43,677 nucleotides of DNA from Mailhella sp. GTDB lineage: Bacteria; Desulfobacterota; Desulfovibrionia; Desulfovibrionales; Desulfovibrionaceae. The translations under genes were made by a program, and so were the position numbers. Below are positions 18,894-27,023 of the stretch, in pieces. Location of the stretch: assembly GCA_017408905.1 (NCBI GenBank), contig JAFQTU010000017.1:1-43677 (forward strand), written 5' to 3'. The number at the start of each line of letters is the position of its first letter. Position 1 is the stretch's first letter. The notes under the pieces are model-generated. The model saw only the letters and a program-made list of their open reading frames with translations. It had not been told where the DNA came from and did no database searches.

Positions 18894-19574
18894 TCAGCTC
18901 CTGCAGCGGTAGCCGATGCCCCGGACGGTCTCTATGATGTCGGCGGCGTCGCCGAGGCGGGCGCGCAGGCGCTTGATATGCGTGTCCACGGTGCGGTCGT
19001 AGCCCTCGAACTGGTCGTCCCAGCCGGAGCCGAGCAGTTCCTCTCGGGAGCGGACGCAGCCCGGATTGCTCATCAGTTCCCGGAGCAGGCTGAACTGTAT
19101 GGCGGTGAGCTCCACGGGAACGTCGTTCACCGTGACTTTATGCGCCTGCGGGTCGAGGCAGACGCCGTGGCAGCGGAGCAGGGAGTCTTCGCTTTCGGCA
19201 TGGGCGCGGCGGCGGAGCATGGCCTTCACGCGCAGGAGCAGTTCGCGGGTGTTGAAGGGCTTCACCACGTAGTCGTCGGCCCCGAGTTCGAAGCCTACGA
19301 TGCGGTCCACGTCGTCGCCGCGTGCCGTGAGCATGATGACGGGGATGTTCTCGGTGTTCCTGTCCTTGCCGAGTTCGCGGCAGACGGCAAGGCCGTCCAT
19401 GCGCGGGAGCATGACGTCCAGAAGGATGAGGGAAGGGCGGCGGCTCCGGGCAAGGTCGAGGGCGCTCACACCGTCGGAGGCCTCTACTGTCTCATAGCCT
19501 TCGCGTTTCAGATTGAAGACCAGCAGGTCGCGGATGTCGGTCTCGTCATCCACGACGAGTATGAGCTCGCTCAT
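18894..19574 (-). CDS. OmpR/PhoB-family response regulator
   Basis: A 226-residue DNA-binding response regulator. The receiver domain has the acidic pair VVDDE, phospho-acceptor D53 in LLDVMLP, and the lysine in DYVVKPFN near 103. A winged-helix Trans_reg_C domain follows (LTAIQFSLLRELMSNPG, then DRTVDTHIKRLRARLG and VRGIGYR). The ATG at 19574 has GAGGAAA upstream; the frame extends upstream but without support. It is cotranscribed with the kinase next to it. Direct repeats resembling a Pho box lie about 100 bp upstream, compatible with autoregulation. Confidence 0.88.
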   Translation of the reverse strand: MSELILVVDDETDIRDLLVFNLKREGYETVEASDGVSALDLARSRRPSLILLDVMLPRMDGLAVCRELGKDRNTENIPVIMLTARGDDVDRIVGFELGADDYVVKPFNTRELLLRVKAMLRRRAHAESEDSLLRCHGVCLDPQAHKVTVNDVPVELTAIQFSLLRELMSNPGCVRSREELLGSGWDDQFEGYDRTVDTHIKRLRARLGDAADIIETVRGIGYRCRS

Positions 19575-19668
19575 GATTTCCTCGTTTTTGCGCTGGGGAC
19601 TGCGGGAGGGGCGCTTCCCTTCCTGCGTTACCATATGGATATGACACAAATGGCCGCAAAAGAGAAGA

Positions 19669-19701
19669 CTGTCACCGAATTGTCACAAAACTGACGTTAT
19701 G
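19669..19701. promoter_or_regulatory. Direct repeats resembling a Pho box
   Basis: Three 11-nt units in register: CTGTCACCGAA, TTGTCACAAAA and CTGACGTTATG. The 11-bp period and CTGTCAY core resemble PhoB sites of enterobacteria (CTGTCAT-AAAA repeats). It lies 95 bp upstream of the response-regulator gene. Orientation favours the plus strand, where the next gene is 360 bp away, so the target is uncertain. Confidence 0.4.
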
Positions 19702-19731
19702 GAGTCACGCTGTTTTCGTAGATTCGTTTGG

Positions 19732-19857
19732 GCAGGGGGCAGCCACCCCCTGCATGGCAAGGGCCGCCGCACTTTTGTGGCACAGGGTGCGGGCGGCTGG
19801 CCCTTATACCCGCAGGGCCGGACTGTCGGCCCGGGATATCCTTTCCGTCCCGGGCCG
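19732..19857. other. GC-rich inverted repeats in the regulator-gap intergenic region
   Basis: Two perfect stems occur in this otherwise gene-free 489-bp stretch (19575-20063): GCAGGGGG-6-CCCCCTGC (19732-19753) and CGGCCCGGGA-11-TCCCGGGCCG (19827-19857). Neither has a T-run, so they may be operators or RNA structures. I see no credible protein in the region. Confidence 0.35.
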
Positions 19858-19946
19858 ATTCGCCGTTTTGGGGGCAGGAGGGAGACTCCGGCCTCAATTT
19901 TTAGGGTTTAAACGGCAGATTCTCGCAGAACTGACAGGATTGAGCG

Positions 19947-19985
19947 GTGACAGAGCCGCCGCTTTCTTTTATACTTTGTCACAAA
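19947..19985 (+). promoter_or_regulatory. gap promoter with an overlapping 11-bp palindrome
   Basis: GTGACA (19947-19952), 17-bp spacer, TATACT (19970-19975). The last base of the -10 begins the palindrome TTTGT-C-ACAAA (19975-19985), which would cover the start site and could act as an operator. The leader is about 80 nt. Confidence 0.5.
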
Positions 19986-20063
19986 TATTGCCGCAGGGAG
20001 GGCTCCCCATTGTGGGGAAACGCCGAAGTCCGCCCCTAAGCACATACCATAAGGAGAAATTCC

Positions 20064-21071
20064 ATGATCAGGATAGGCATCAACGGTTTTGGTCGTATCG
20101 GCAGATATCTGCTTCGCGTCATGCACCTCTTCCCCCAGTGCGAAGTGGTTGTCATCAACGGCCATCGTGCCAGCAACGAAGAAATGGCCTACCTGCTCAA
20201 GTACGACTCCGTGCACGGCCGCTTCCCCGGCAAAGTGCAGGCCACCGAAAACGGCCTGAAGATCGACGATGACGAGATCGCCATCACCCGCTGCGCCAAG
20301 GGCGAATGGAAATGGGCCGACTACGGCGTCGATATCGTGGTGGAAACCTCCGGTACGCTGAAGAACCGTGAAGGCCTTGCCCTGCATATGGCCAGCGGTG
20401 CCAAGAAGGTCATCATCTCCGCTCCCTGCAAGGACGCCGATGCCACCATCGTCATGGGCGTGAACGACAACGTGTACGATCCTGCCAAGCACGACGTCAT
20501 TTCCGCGGCCTCCTGCACCACCAACTGCCTTGCTCCTGCCGTCAAGGTCCTCCACAACGAATTCGGCATCCTGCACGGCCTGATGACCACCATCCACTCC
20601 TACACCATGAGCCAGCGCCTGCTCGACGGTACGCAGAAGGACCTCCGCCGCGGCCGTGCCGCCGGCCTGTCCATCATCCCCACCACCACCGGTGCCGCCA
20701 AGGCCGTGGGCCTTGTCATCCCCGAACTGAACGGCCTGCTCAACGGCGGCGCCCTGCGCGTGCCCACCCCCGACGTCTCCCTCGTTGACTTCACCTGCGA
20801 ACTGAAGACCGAAGTCACCGCTCAGGAAGTCAACGCCGCCCTCAAGTACGCCTCCGAGACCTGGCTTTACGAAGCCCTCGGCTACTGCGACGAGCCCCTC
20901 GTTTCCATCGACTACGTGGGCGACACCCACGGCGGTACTGTGGACGCCTCCTTCACCACCGTCATGAACAAGACCATGCTCAAGATCGTGGTGTGGTACG
21001 ACAACGAAGCCGGCTTCACCCATCAGCTCGGCCGCCTCATCCGCCTCGTGGCTTCCAACCTCGAAGCCTGA
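20064..21071 (+). CDS. gap: Glyceraldehyde-3-phosphate dehydrogenase, type I
   Basis: A 335-residue GAPDH that interconverts glyceraldehyde 3-phosphate and 1,3-bisphosphoglycerate in the cytoplasm. The nucleotide-binding loop INGFGRIGR is at 6-14 and the active site SAASCTTNCLAP places the catalytic cysteine at C151. At the coenzyme-selecting position the usual Asp (INDLTD) is replaced: the sequence reads INGHRASN, with G33, H34 and R35. Loss of that Asp is seen in NADP-using anabolic enzymes such as Bacillus GapB, so NADP use is possible. The start has AAGGAG at a good distance. A PEP synthase-like gene follows 83 bp later, which fits a gluconeogenic role. Confidence 0.93.
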   Translation: MIRIGINGFGRIGRYLLRVMHLFPQCEVVVINGHRASNEEMAYLLKYDSVHGRFPGKVQATENGLKIDDDEIAITRCAKGEWKWADYGVDIVVETSGTLKNREGLALHMASGAKKVIISAPCKDADATIVMGVNDNVYDPAKHDVISAASCTTNCLAPAVKVLHNEFGILHGLMTTIHSYTMSQRLLDGTQKDLRRGRAAGLSIIPTTTGAAKAVGLVIPELNGLLNGGALRVPTPDVSLVDFTCELKTEVTAQEVNAALKYASETWLYEALGYCDEPLVSIDYVGDTHGGTVDASFTTVMNKTMLKIVVWYDNEAGFTHQLGRLIRLVASNLEA

Positions 21072-21112
21072 GCCGAAAGCTCCGTTCCAAGGCATTCCCA
21101 ACGCTGAAAAAC

Positions 21113-21129
21113 GGGGAGCCCGGCTCCCC
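21113..21129 (+). other. Hairpin between gap and the PEP synthase-like gene
   Basis: GGGGAGC-3-GCTCCCC, a perfect 7-bp stem without a T-run, 25 bp before the next ATG. It may protect the gap mRNA or partly attenuate readthrough. Confidence 0.4.
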
Positions 21130-21154
21130 ATCTGAAATTTCATAAGAGGCTATT

Positions 21155-24100
21155 ATGACCACTATGTACGAAAGCGGTTCCCCCTACATTATGACCGGCG
21201 CCGACATCGTCCGCATGGGCGAACCCGCCGAAATGCTGGTTGGCGGCAAAAACTACAACACCGCCCTCATCAGCCGTGTGGAAGGCATCCGCACTCCCCA
21301 GTTCCGCGCCATTCCCGCCACGGCCTTCCAGCTCGTGCTCGACAAGAGCCGCGTGAACGCCGCCCTCATCTACCAGATCGTGGACGCCGCTATGGCCGAT
21401 GTGGACTGGGCTTCCCCCGCTGTCGCTTCCGACCATACCTTCTTCTCCACCTTCGTGCGCCGCACTGCCGACGACGTGCGCAAGGCTATGTCCGGCAAGA
21501 GCGCCAGCACCTGCCTGCGCGACTTCATCAACCAGGTGGTGCACGGCTTCGCTGAATCTCAGGAAAACATCGACCAGCTTCGCCGCCGCTCCATGCTGGT
21601 GCAGACCGCCATCCTTTCCGTCACCCTGCCTGCCGAAGTGGACGAAGCCGTCCGCAAGGCCTACCGCGATATGTGCGAAGAAGGCGGCGACGGCGAGTTC
21701 CCCGTGGCCGTGCGTTCTTCCGCCGCTGGCGAAGACTCCCGCAAGAAGGCCTTTGCCGGCCTTCAGGATACCTATCTGAACATCACCGGTGAAGACGCCG
21801 TGGCCCTCGCCTACCAGTGGGACTGCGCTTCCGCCTACAACCTGCGCTCCATGACCTATCGCCGCGAAGCCATCCTTGACGCTATCGCTCAGGCCGAGCG
21901 CGAAGGCGACGCTTCCATCGCCGACACCGCCCGCAAGGAATGGGCCATCGAAAACACCGCCCTTTCCGTGTGCATCATGCGCATGATCCGTCCCGTCGTG
22001 GCCGGTACTGCCTTCTCGGCCGACACCGCCACCGGCTGCCGCGGCACCACCCGCAACGACCTCGTCTCCATCGACTCCAGCTACGGCCTCGGTGAATCCA
22101 TCGTGGGCGGCATGGTCACTCCCGATAAGTTCTACGTCTTCCAGCGCGACGACGGTACCGACGTGGTCCTCCGCTTCATGGGCCGCAAGACCGTGCGCAT
22201 GGTCTATAACGAAGAGGAAGGCGGCACCCAGATCGAAGCCGTTCCTGCCGACCTCGTGAACGAATGGGCCCTTGGCGAAGGCGAACCCATCGAAGTTGCC
22301 CGCGGCGTGCGCGCCATCAGCAAGGCCTACGGCGGCATCATCATGGATACCGAATTCTGCATCGACGACCAGAAGCGCCTCTGGTTCGTGCAGGCCCGCC
22401 CCGAGACCCGCTGGAACGCCGAACTCGACGAACACCCCAACACCATCTTCATGCGCCGCAAGGAAGTGCTCCCCGAAGCCGCCAAGAACGCCGAAGTGCT
22501 CCTTTCCGGCAACGGTGCTTCCCGTGGTGCCGGTCAGGGTACGGTGCGCTTCCTGCGTTCCGCCCTTGAACTGAACAAGGTCCAGCCCGGCGACATCCTT
22601 GCCGCCGAACGTACCGACCCCGATATGGTTCCCGGCATGCGCGTGGCTTCCGCCATCATCGCCAACGTGGGCGGCGACACCTCCCACGCCGCCATCAGCT
22701 CCCGCGAACTGGGCATCGCCGCTGTCATCGGCGTGCAGAACCCCCTTGCCATGCGCGCTATGGACGGCCAGCCCGTGACCGTTGACGGCACTCGCGGCCT
22801 TGTCTATCGCGGCCTTCTGCCCCTCTGCGACGTGGGCGGCGAAATGGACGTGGACAAGCTCCCTGCCACCCGCACCCGCGTGGGCATCGTTCTGGCCGAC
22901 CTCAATCAGGCCCTGTTCCTCTCCCGTCTGCGCAACGTGCCGGACTTCGAAGTGGGCCTGCTCCGCGCTGAATTCATGCTCGGCAACATCGGCGCCCATC
23001 CCGCCGCTCTGGAAGCCTACGACAACGGCACCCTCGAAGGCTTCGTGGAAGCCCGCCTCGCCGAACTGCACGATCAGGTGAGCCGCCGCGTGTCCGAACA
23101 GATCGCCGTCGGTCAGGTGCAGAACCCCTTTGCCGAAGTGCAGCTCAAGCCCTACGTCGTCCAGCTCATGGACATGGCCACCCTGTACGCCAACGTGTCC
23201 AGCGTGTCTCAGGCTGAAGCTCTCATGGGCGAATACATGATGCGCGCCGAGATGAATCAGGAGATCCTGCAGACCTCCGACGACCTGCGTACGCATATCC
23301 GCGTGGTCATGGGCGCTGACGAACCCAATTCCAAGGTGACGGAAGCCGACGTGGAAGCCGCCATGAAGGCCGCCGCCAAGAAGCCTCTGGTGCAGGAAGT
23401 GCTGTTCCGCATCGGCGCTATGCGCAGCCGCGTGGCCGCCCGTACCCGCCTCGGCAAGGAGATCGAAGAGATCCGCAGCATCCCCGAGAAGATCGAACAG
23501 CTCATCGTGACCAACGGCCACGTTTCCGGCCGCGACCACTACATCCGCACCCTCGGCCGCAACCTTGCCCTGTTCGCCATGGCCTTCTACGGCAAGGACA
23601 TCGTGTACCGCACCACCGACTTCAAGAGCAACGAATACCGCAACCTGCTGGGCGGCTGCCTCTTCGAGCACAATGAAGACAACCCCATGCTCGGCTACCG
23701 CGGCGTTTCCCGCGATATCCACGACTGGGAAATCGAAGCCTTCAAGCGCGCCCGCACCCTGTACGGCGGCACCAACCTCATGCTCATGCTGCCCTTCGTG
23801 CGTACCATCGAGCAGGCCCGCTCCATGCGTGCCTACCTTGCCGATGTGCACGGCCTGCGCAGCGGCGATGACGGCCTGAAGATCCTGCTCATGTCCGAAG
23901 TGCCTTCCAACGCCATTCTGGCCCGCCAGTTCATCAGCGAGTTCGACGGCTTCTCCATCGGCTCCAACGACATGACGCAGATGGTGCTCGCCACCGACCG
24001 CGACAACGCCGAACTCTCCCACATCTACGACGAGGAAGACCCCGCCGTCGTGTGGGCCATCCTGACCACCATCTTCACCGGTCAGAAGTTCTGCAAGAAG

Positions 24101-24604
24101 GTCGGCTTCTGCGGTCAGGGCGTGGCCAACAGCGTCATCCTGCGCGGCATGGTCGCCCTTGCCGGCATCGTGTCCGCCTCTGTGGTGCCGGATACCTATA
24201 TGCGCACCAAGGCCGACTTCGCCGCTGTCGAAGCCGAGAACCTTCCCTCTTCCAGCCTCGGTGCATGGCTGGGCCGCCAGCATGGCGCCAAGCTCGTCAA
24301 GCTCCTTGAGGAAAAGGGCTATGCCGAAGCCGCCAAGGCCAAGGAACCCGCCGAGTTCCGCGCCTGGTACGAAGCCGAAGTGGCCAAGCTCCATGCTGAA
24401 CTGGCCGCCGCCTTCAGCACTCCCTTCGAAGATTCCGTCCGCCGCAAGCTGGTGGAATTCCGCCGCACCTTCCACAAGCCCGTGACCTACGCCGCATGGG
24501 ACTGGGACGCCACCGTGTTCGACGCTCTCCAGCAGGCCGGTTTCGCCTCTTGGGAAGAACAGGCTGAAGCCCTTAAGGTCCAGCGCGAGAAGTTCTCTCA
24601 CTAA
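21155..24604 (+). CDS. Long PEP synthase-like protein (PEP/pyruvate-binding, phosphohistidine and PEP-utilising domains)
   Basis: An 1149-residue protein of the PEP synthase/pyruvate phosphate dikinase superfamily. The ATP-grasp PPDK_N domain spans about 20-420, with AVRSSAAGEDS at 185-195 and FVQARPET at 411-418. The swivelling domain has NVGGDTSHAAISSRELG, with H511 as phospho-carrier. The C-terminal TIM barrel shows SIGSNDMTQMVLATDRDN and FCGQGVANS with the expected Cys. E. coli PpsA has about 790 residues; the extra length lies at the N-terminus, in a helical segment between the swivelling domain and the barrel (about 640-850), and in the tail. It probably converts pyruvate to PEP, but the enlarged form may have another acceptor or regulation. 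Confidence 0.8.
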   Translation: MTTMYESGSPYIMTGADIVRMGEPAEMLVGGKNYNTALISRVEGIRTPQFRAIPATAFQLVLDKSRVNAALIYQIVDAAMADVDWASPAVASDHTFFSTFVRRTADDVRKAMSGKSASTCLRDFINQVVHGFAESQENIDQLRRRSMLVQTAILSVTLPAEVDEAVRKAYRDMCEEGGDGEFPVAVRSSAAGEDSRKKAFAGLQDTYLNITGEDAVALAYQWDCASAYNLRSMTYRREAILDAIAQAEREGDASIADTARKEWAIENTALSVCIMRMIRPVVAGTAFSADTATGCRGTTRNDLVSIDSSYGLGESIVGGMVTPDKFYVFQRDDGTDVVLRFMGRKTVRMVYNEEEGGTQIEAVPADLVNEWALGEGEPIEVARGVRAISKAYGGIIMDTEFCIDDQKRLWFVQARPETRWNAELDEHPNTIFMRRKEVLPEAAKNAEVLLSGNGASRGAGQGTVRFLRSALELNKVQPGDILAAERTDPDMVPGMRVASAIIANVGGDTSHAAISSRELGIAAVIGVQNPLAMRAMDGQPVTVDGTRGLVYRGLLPLCDVGGEMDVDKLPATRTRVGIVLADLNQALFLSRLRNVPDFEVGLLRAEFMLGNIGAHPAALEAYDNGTLEGFVEARLAELHDQVSRRVSEQIAVGQVQNPFAEVQLKPYVVQLMDMATLYANVSSVSQAEALMGEYMMRAEMNQEILQTSDDLRTHIRVVMGADEPNSKVTEADVEAAMKAAAKKPLVQEVLFRIGAMRSRVAARTRLGKEIEEIRSIPEKIEQLIVTNGHVSGRDHYIRTLGRNLALFAMAFYGKDIVYRTTDFKSNEYRNLLGGCLFEHNEDNPMLGYRGVSRDIHDWEIEAFKRARTLYGGTNLMLMLPFVRTIEQARSMRAYLADVHGLRSGDDGLKILLMSEVPSNAILARQFISEFDGFSIGSNDMTQMVLATDRDNAELSHIYDEEDPAVVWAILTTIFTGQKFCKKVGFCGQGVANSVILRGMVALAGIVSASVVPDTYMRTKADFAAVEAENLPSSSLGAWLGRQHGAKLVKLLEEKGYAEAAKAKEPAEFRAWYEAEVAKLHAELAAAFSTPFEDSVRRKLVEFRRTFHKPVTYAAWDWDATVFDALQQAGFASWEEQAEALKVQREKFSH

Positions 24605-24614
24605 ACCATACTGA

Positions 24615-24650
24615 GGGGCAGGAGGGATCGGCGTTCCTCCTGCCCCGTTT
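24615..24650 (+). terminator. Hairpin after the PEP synthase-like gene
   Basis: GGGGCAGGAGG-10-CCTCCTGCCCC, a perfect 11-bp stem 11 bp after the stop, followed by a weak GTTT tract. Confidence 0.65.
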
Positions 24651-24684
24651 CGCCGGTTCGCTGATTTCTGCGCTGCCGGAATAC

Positions 24685-24724
24685 AAAAAAGAGCCTTCCT
24701 CCCTGCATGGGGGGAAGGCTCTTT
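24685..24724 (-). terminator. Terminator of the sensor kinase operon
   Basis: A 16-bp stem (arms 24688-24703 and 24709-24724, one T-G pair) with an A-run that gives TTTTTT on the minus strand. It lies 18 bp beyond the kinase stop and faces the hairpin at 24615. Confidence 0.85.
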
Positions 24725-24741
24725 GCGTACGGGAAAGAGGG

Positions 24742-26088
24742 CTAGGCCGTGAAGCGTATGCTGGCGCAAAGGCCGCCGGATGCTCGATTTTCGAGAAGGA
24801 GCTGTGCCCCTGAAAGCGTGGCCATGTTCTTGGCTATGGCAAGGCCGAGGCCGCTTCCTCCGGTCTCGCGGTTGCGGGAATTCTCCACTCTGAACCACGG
24901 TTCGAGCACTTTTTCCAGCATATTCTCGGGGATGCCGGGGCCGCTGTCGCGTACTTCTATGCCGAGGCCCTCATGGTCGCGGAACAGGGCTATTTCGGCC
25001 GAACCTGCGTATTTCAGGGAATTTTCGATGAGGTTGGACAGGCAGCGGCGCAGGCAGGTGGGGCGGGTGCGCACCGTGAAGCTGAAAAGCTCCGTACTGC
25101 TGAGGGTGACGTTGCGCCCCTCTTCGGCGTAGTCGTCGGCCACGCTTTCCACGAAGGCGGCGATGTCCATCTGCACCTGCTTTTCCGTGGTGCTCAGACT
25201 GCTGGCAAGCTCGATGCTCTGCGAGACCAGCGCCTGGATCTGCCGTCCGTTCTCCAGAAGCCTGTCGCGCACGTCTTCCGGCTCGGCCTCTTCGGCCCAG
25301 AGCTGGAGGCGGGTGAGCGGGGTGCGCAGGTCGTGGCGCAGGGCCGAGAGCATCCTGTCGCGCTCTTCGATGCTGTTCAGAACGCGGCCGCGCATACGGT
25401 TGAGGGACTGGGCTGTCTCTCGGATTTCGCGGCAGCCTTCTTCGGGGAGTTTCTGCGCTGTTTCCGGGCTTTCGCCGAACTGCTCCGCGCCGACTCTCAG
25501 TTTTTCGAGCTGCCTTGTCTCGCGGTAGAGCAGGCAGAACATGATAAAGAAAAAGACGAGGAATTCCGCAAGGAAAACACCGTGCTGGAGCTTTTCCTGC
25601 CGCAGAGTGGCGGCGCGGTGCCGCGTGATGCAGAGCCAGCGCCCGTCGTTGAGCTGGACGGCGAGCTGAAGCCCCTGACGTTCCCCTATGCGGGTGAAGC
25701 CGGCAAGGAAGGGCGGCACAGGGCCTCCTTCCGGGGCAAGGACATCGGCGAAAAGCGCGGGGGCATGAACGATGGGGCCTTCTGTTCCGGGGCGGAAGTG
25801 CGCATCGGGGAAGGTGGGCACGATGGCGAAATCGAGCCGCCAGTCCTTACGGTTGTAGAGGGAACTCAGCGTGCCGAGTATCTCTTCCTGCTGGGCTTTG
25901 TCCTTGCCGTTGAGGATGGTGTACCATTCGGCGGCCTGACTGGCGAGCAGGGTGAGGCGGTGCTCACGCTGCTGGTGCTGGACGAAGAAAAGCGTTGCCG
26001 TGTTCACCGCCTGAAAGAGGACGAGGCAGAACAGGGCGAGGATGATGAGCCTGCCGCGCAGGGAATCGGGCCAGAGCAGGCGCTTCAT
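24742..26088 (-). CDS. Membrane sensor histidine kinase with periplasmic domain
   Basis: A 448-residue kinase with two membrane segments (about residues 12-34 and 169-188) enclosing a periplasmic sensor of about 135 residues. A HAMP-like linker leads to the dimerisation domain with H252 in SALRHDLRTPLTRLQ. The ATPase domain shows NLIENSLKYA, DSGPGIPENMLEKVLEPWFR and GGSGLGLAIAKNMA. The layout is that of EnvZ/CpxA/RstB-type kinases. It follows its response regulator with a 7-bp gap. Because the pair is divergent from an RND efflux operon, control of that pump is the natural guess; the stimulus is unknown. Confidence 0.87.
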   Translation of the reverse strand: MKRLLWPDSLRGRLIILALFCLVLFQAVNTATLFFVQHQQREHRLTLLASQAAEWYTILNGKDKAQQEEILGTLSSLYNRKDWRLDFAIVPTFPDAHFRPGTEGPIVHAPALFADVLAPEGGPVPPFLAGFTRIGERQGLQLAVQLNDGRWLCITRHRAATLRQEKLQHGVFLAEFLVFFFIMFCLLYRETRQLEKLRVGAEQFGESPETAQKLPEEGCREIRETAQSLNRMRGRVLNSIEERDRMLSALRHDLRTPLTRLQLWAEEAEPEDVRDRLLENGRQIQALVSQSIELASSLSTTEKQVQMDIAAFVESVADDYAEEGRNVTLSSTELFSFTVRTRPTCLRRCLSNLIENSLKYAGSAEIALFRDHEGLGIEVRDSGPGIPENMLEKVLEPWFRVENSRNRETGGSGLGLAIAKNMATLSGAQLLLENRASGGLCASIRFTA

Positions 26089-26095
26089 GCGGACC

Positions 26096-26821
26096 TCACG
26101 AAGAGCGCGTCACGTCGCAGGCGAGCATATAGCCGTCGCCCCGCATGGTGACGATGATGCTGGGCCTGCGGCCGTCGTCGCGGAGCTTGATGCGCAGGCG
26201 TTTTATCTGCGTGTCGATACTGCGGTCGTAGATGCCGCCGCCCTTCAGGGAGGAAAGCTCCATGATGCGCTCGCGGGAGAGTATGCGCTGGGGATGTTCG
26301 AGGAAGAGCGAGAGCAGGCGGAATTCCCCGGAACTCAGGGGAACGACCACGCCTTCGCTGTCGATGAGCTGGCGCGAGAGCAGGTCCAGCGTCCAGCCTG
26401 CGAAGCTGGGATTTTCGGCCGCTACCCACTGCACTTTGCGGGCGGCCCGGCGCAGGAGGGCTTTCACCCGGGCGATGAGTTCCCGGGTCTCGAAGGGCTT
26501 GGCAAGGTAGTCGTCCCCGCCGACTTCAAGGCCGATGACGCGGTCCACGCTTTCCCCAAGGGCGCTGAGGAAGAGGATGGGCACATCGGCCCACTGGCTT
26601 CCGGCTTCGCGCAGGCGGCGGCAGATGCTCAGGCCGTCTTCCCCGGGAAGCATGACATCAAGGATGATAAGGTCGAAGGCCGGGAGTTCGGAAGGCGCAA
26701 AGAAGGCTTCCCCCGTGGGGAAATGGCTCACGCTGAAGCCGTAGTCGCAGAGCCTTTTCTTCAGGAGGCCGGAAAGTTCGGCGTCGTCGTCGATGATGCA
26801 GATATGGGCGGATGTGGACAT
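26096..26821 (-). CDS. OmpR-family response regulator
   Basis: A 241-residue regulator with receiver acidic triad IIDDD, phospho-acceptor D55 in LIILDVMLPGEDG, and DYLAKPFETRE. The winged-helix C-terminal domain has LSSGEFRLLSLFLEHPQRI, DRSIDTQIKRLRIKL and TMRGDGYML. It partners the kinase that follows. The ATG at 26821 lacks a strong ribosome-binding sequence, so the exact start is less certain, but MSTSAHICIIDDD is a normal beginning. A TGGCAA-2-TTGCCA dyad lies 47 bp upstream in the region shared with the RND operon. Confidence 0.87.
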   Translation of the reverse strand: MSTSAHICIIDDDAELSGLLKKRLCDYGFSVSHFPTGEAFFAPSELPAFDLIILDVMLPGEDGLSICRRLREAGSQWADVPILFLSALGESVDRVIGLEVGGDDYLAKPFETRELIARVKALLRRAARKVQWVAAENPSFAGWTLDLLSRQLIDSEGVVVPLSSGEFRLLSLFLEHPQRILSRERIMELSSLKGGGIYDRSIDTQIKRLRIKLRDDGRRPSIIVTMRGDGYMLACDVTRSS

Positions 26822-26867
26822 GGGAAAATCATATGCGCTGACTCAGGGCAGGGCCAGACTTTTTTTG

Positions 26868-26881
26868 TGGCAATTTTGCCA
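26868..26881. promoter_or_regulatory. Candidate operator between the two-component pair and RND operon
   Basis: TGGCAATTTTGCCA is a perfect 14-bp palindrome, followed by another half-site-like TGCCA (26887-26891). It lies between the divergent genes and close to TATTAT on the minus strand, a possible -10 of the regulator gene. Binding by the neighbouring regulator is a guess. Confidence 0.4.
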
Positions 26882-26919
26882 TAATATGCCATTGGGCAGT
26901 CGAAATTCCGTCAGCTGTC

Positions 26920-26928
26920 TGCTATAGT
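26920..26928 (+). promoter_or_regulatory. Extended -10 promoter of the RND operon
   Basis: TGCTATAGT (TG-N-TATAGT) 95 bp before the adaptor ATG, without a recognisable -35 at standard spacing. Such promoters often need an activator, consistent with the adjacent regulator. Confidence 0.45.
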
Positions 26929-27023
26929 ATCGAAGTGCGGCGTATCCCCGCAATATGAGAGGGCTTTATTCTCTCTTCCGGGGCTGTTCCGCACCATAGC
27001 GAAGATCAAGGTAGGACAGATAG

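Noticed and set aside
19754..20272. A 172-codon plus-strand frame overlapping the start of gap
   Set aside because: It overlaps the gap promoter, ribosome site and coding region out of frame, and contains no recognisable protein features.
21140..24898. A 1252-codon open frame antisense to the PEP synthase-like gene
   Set aside because: Same antisense artefact; it also crosses two terminators and enters the neighbouring kinase gene.
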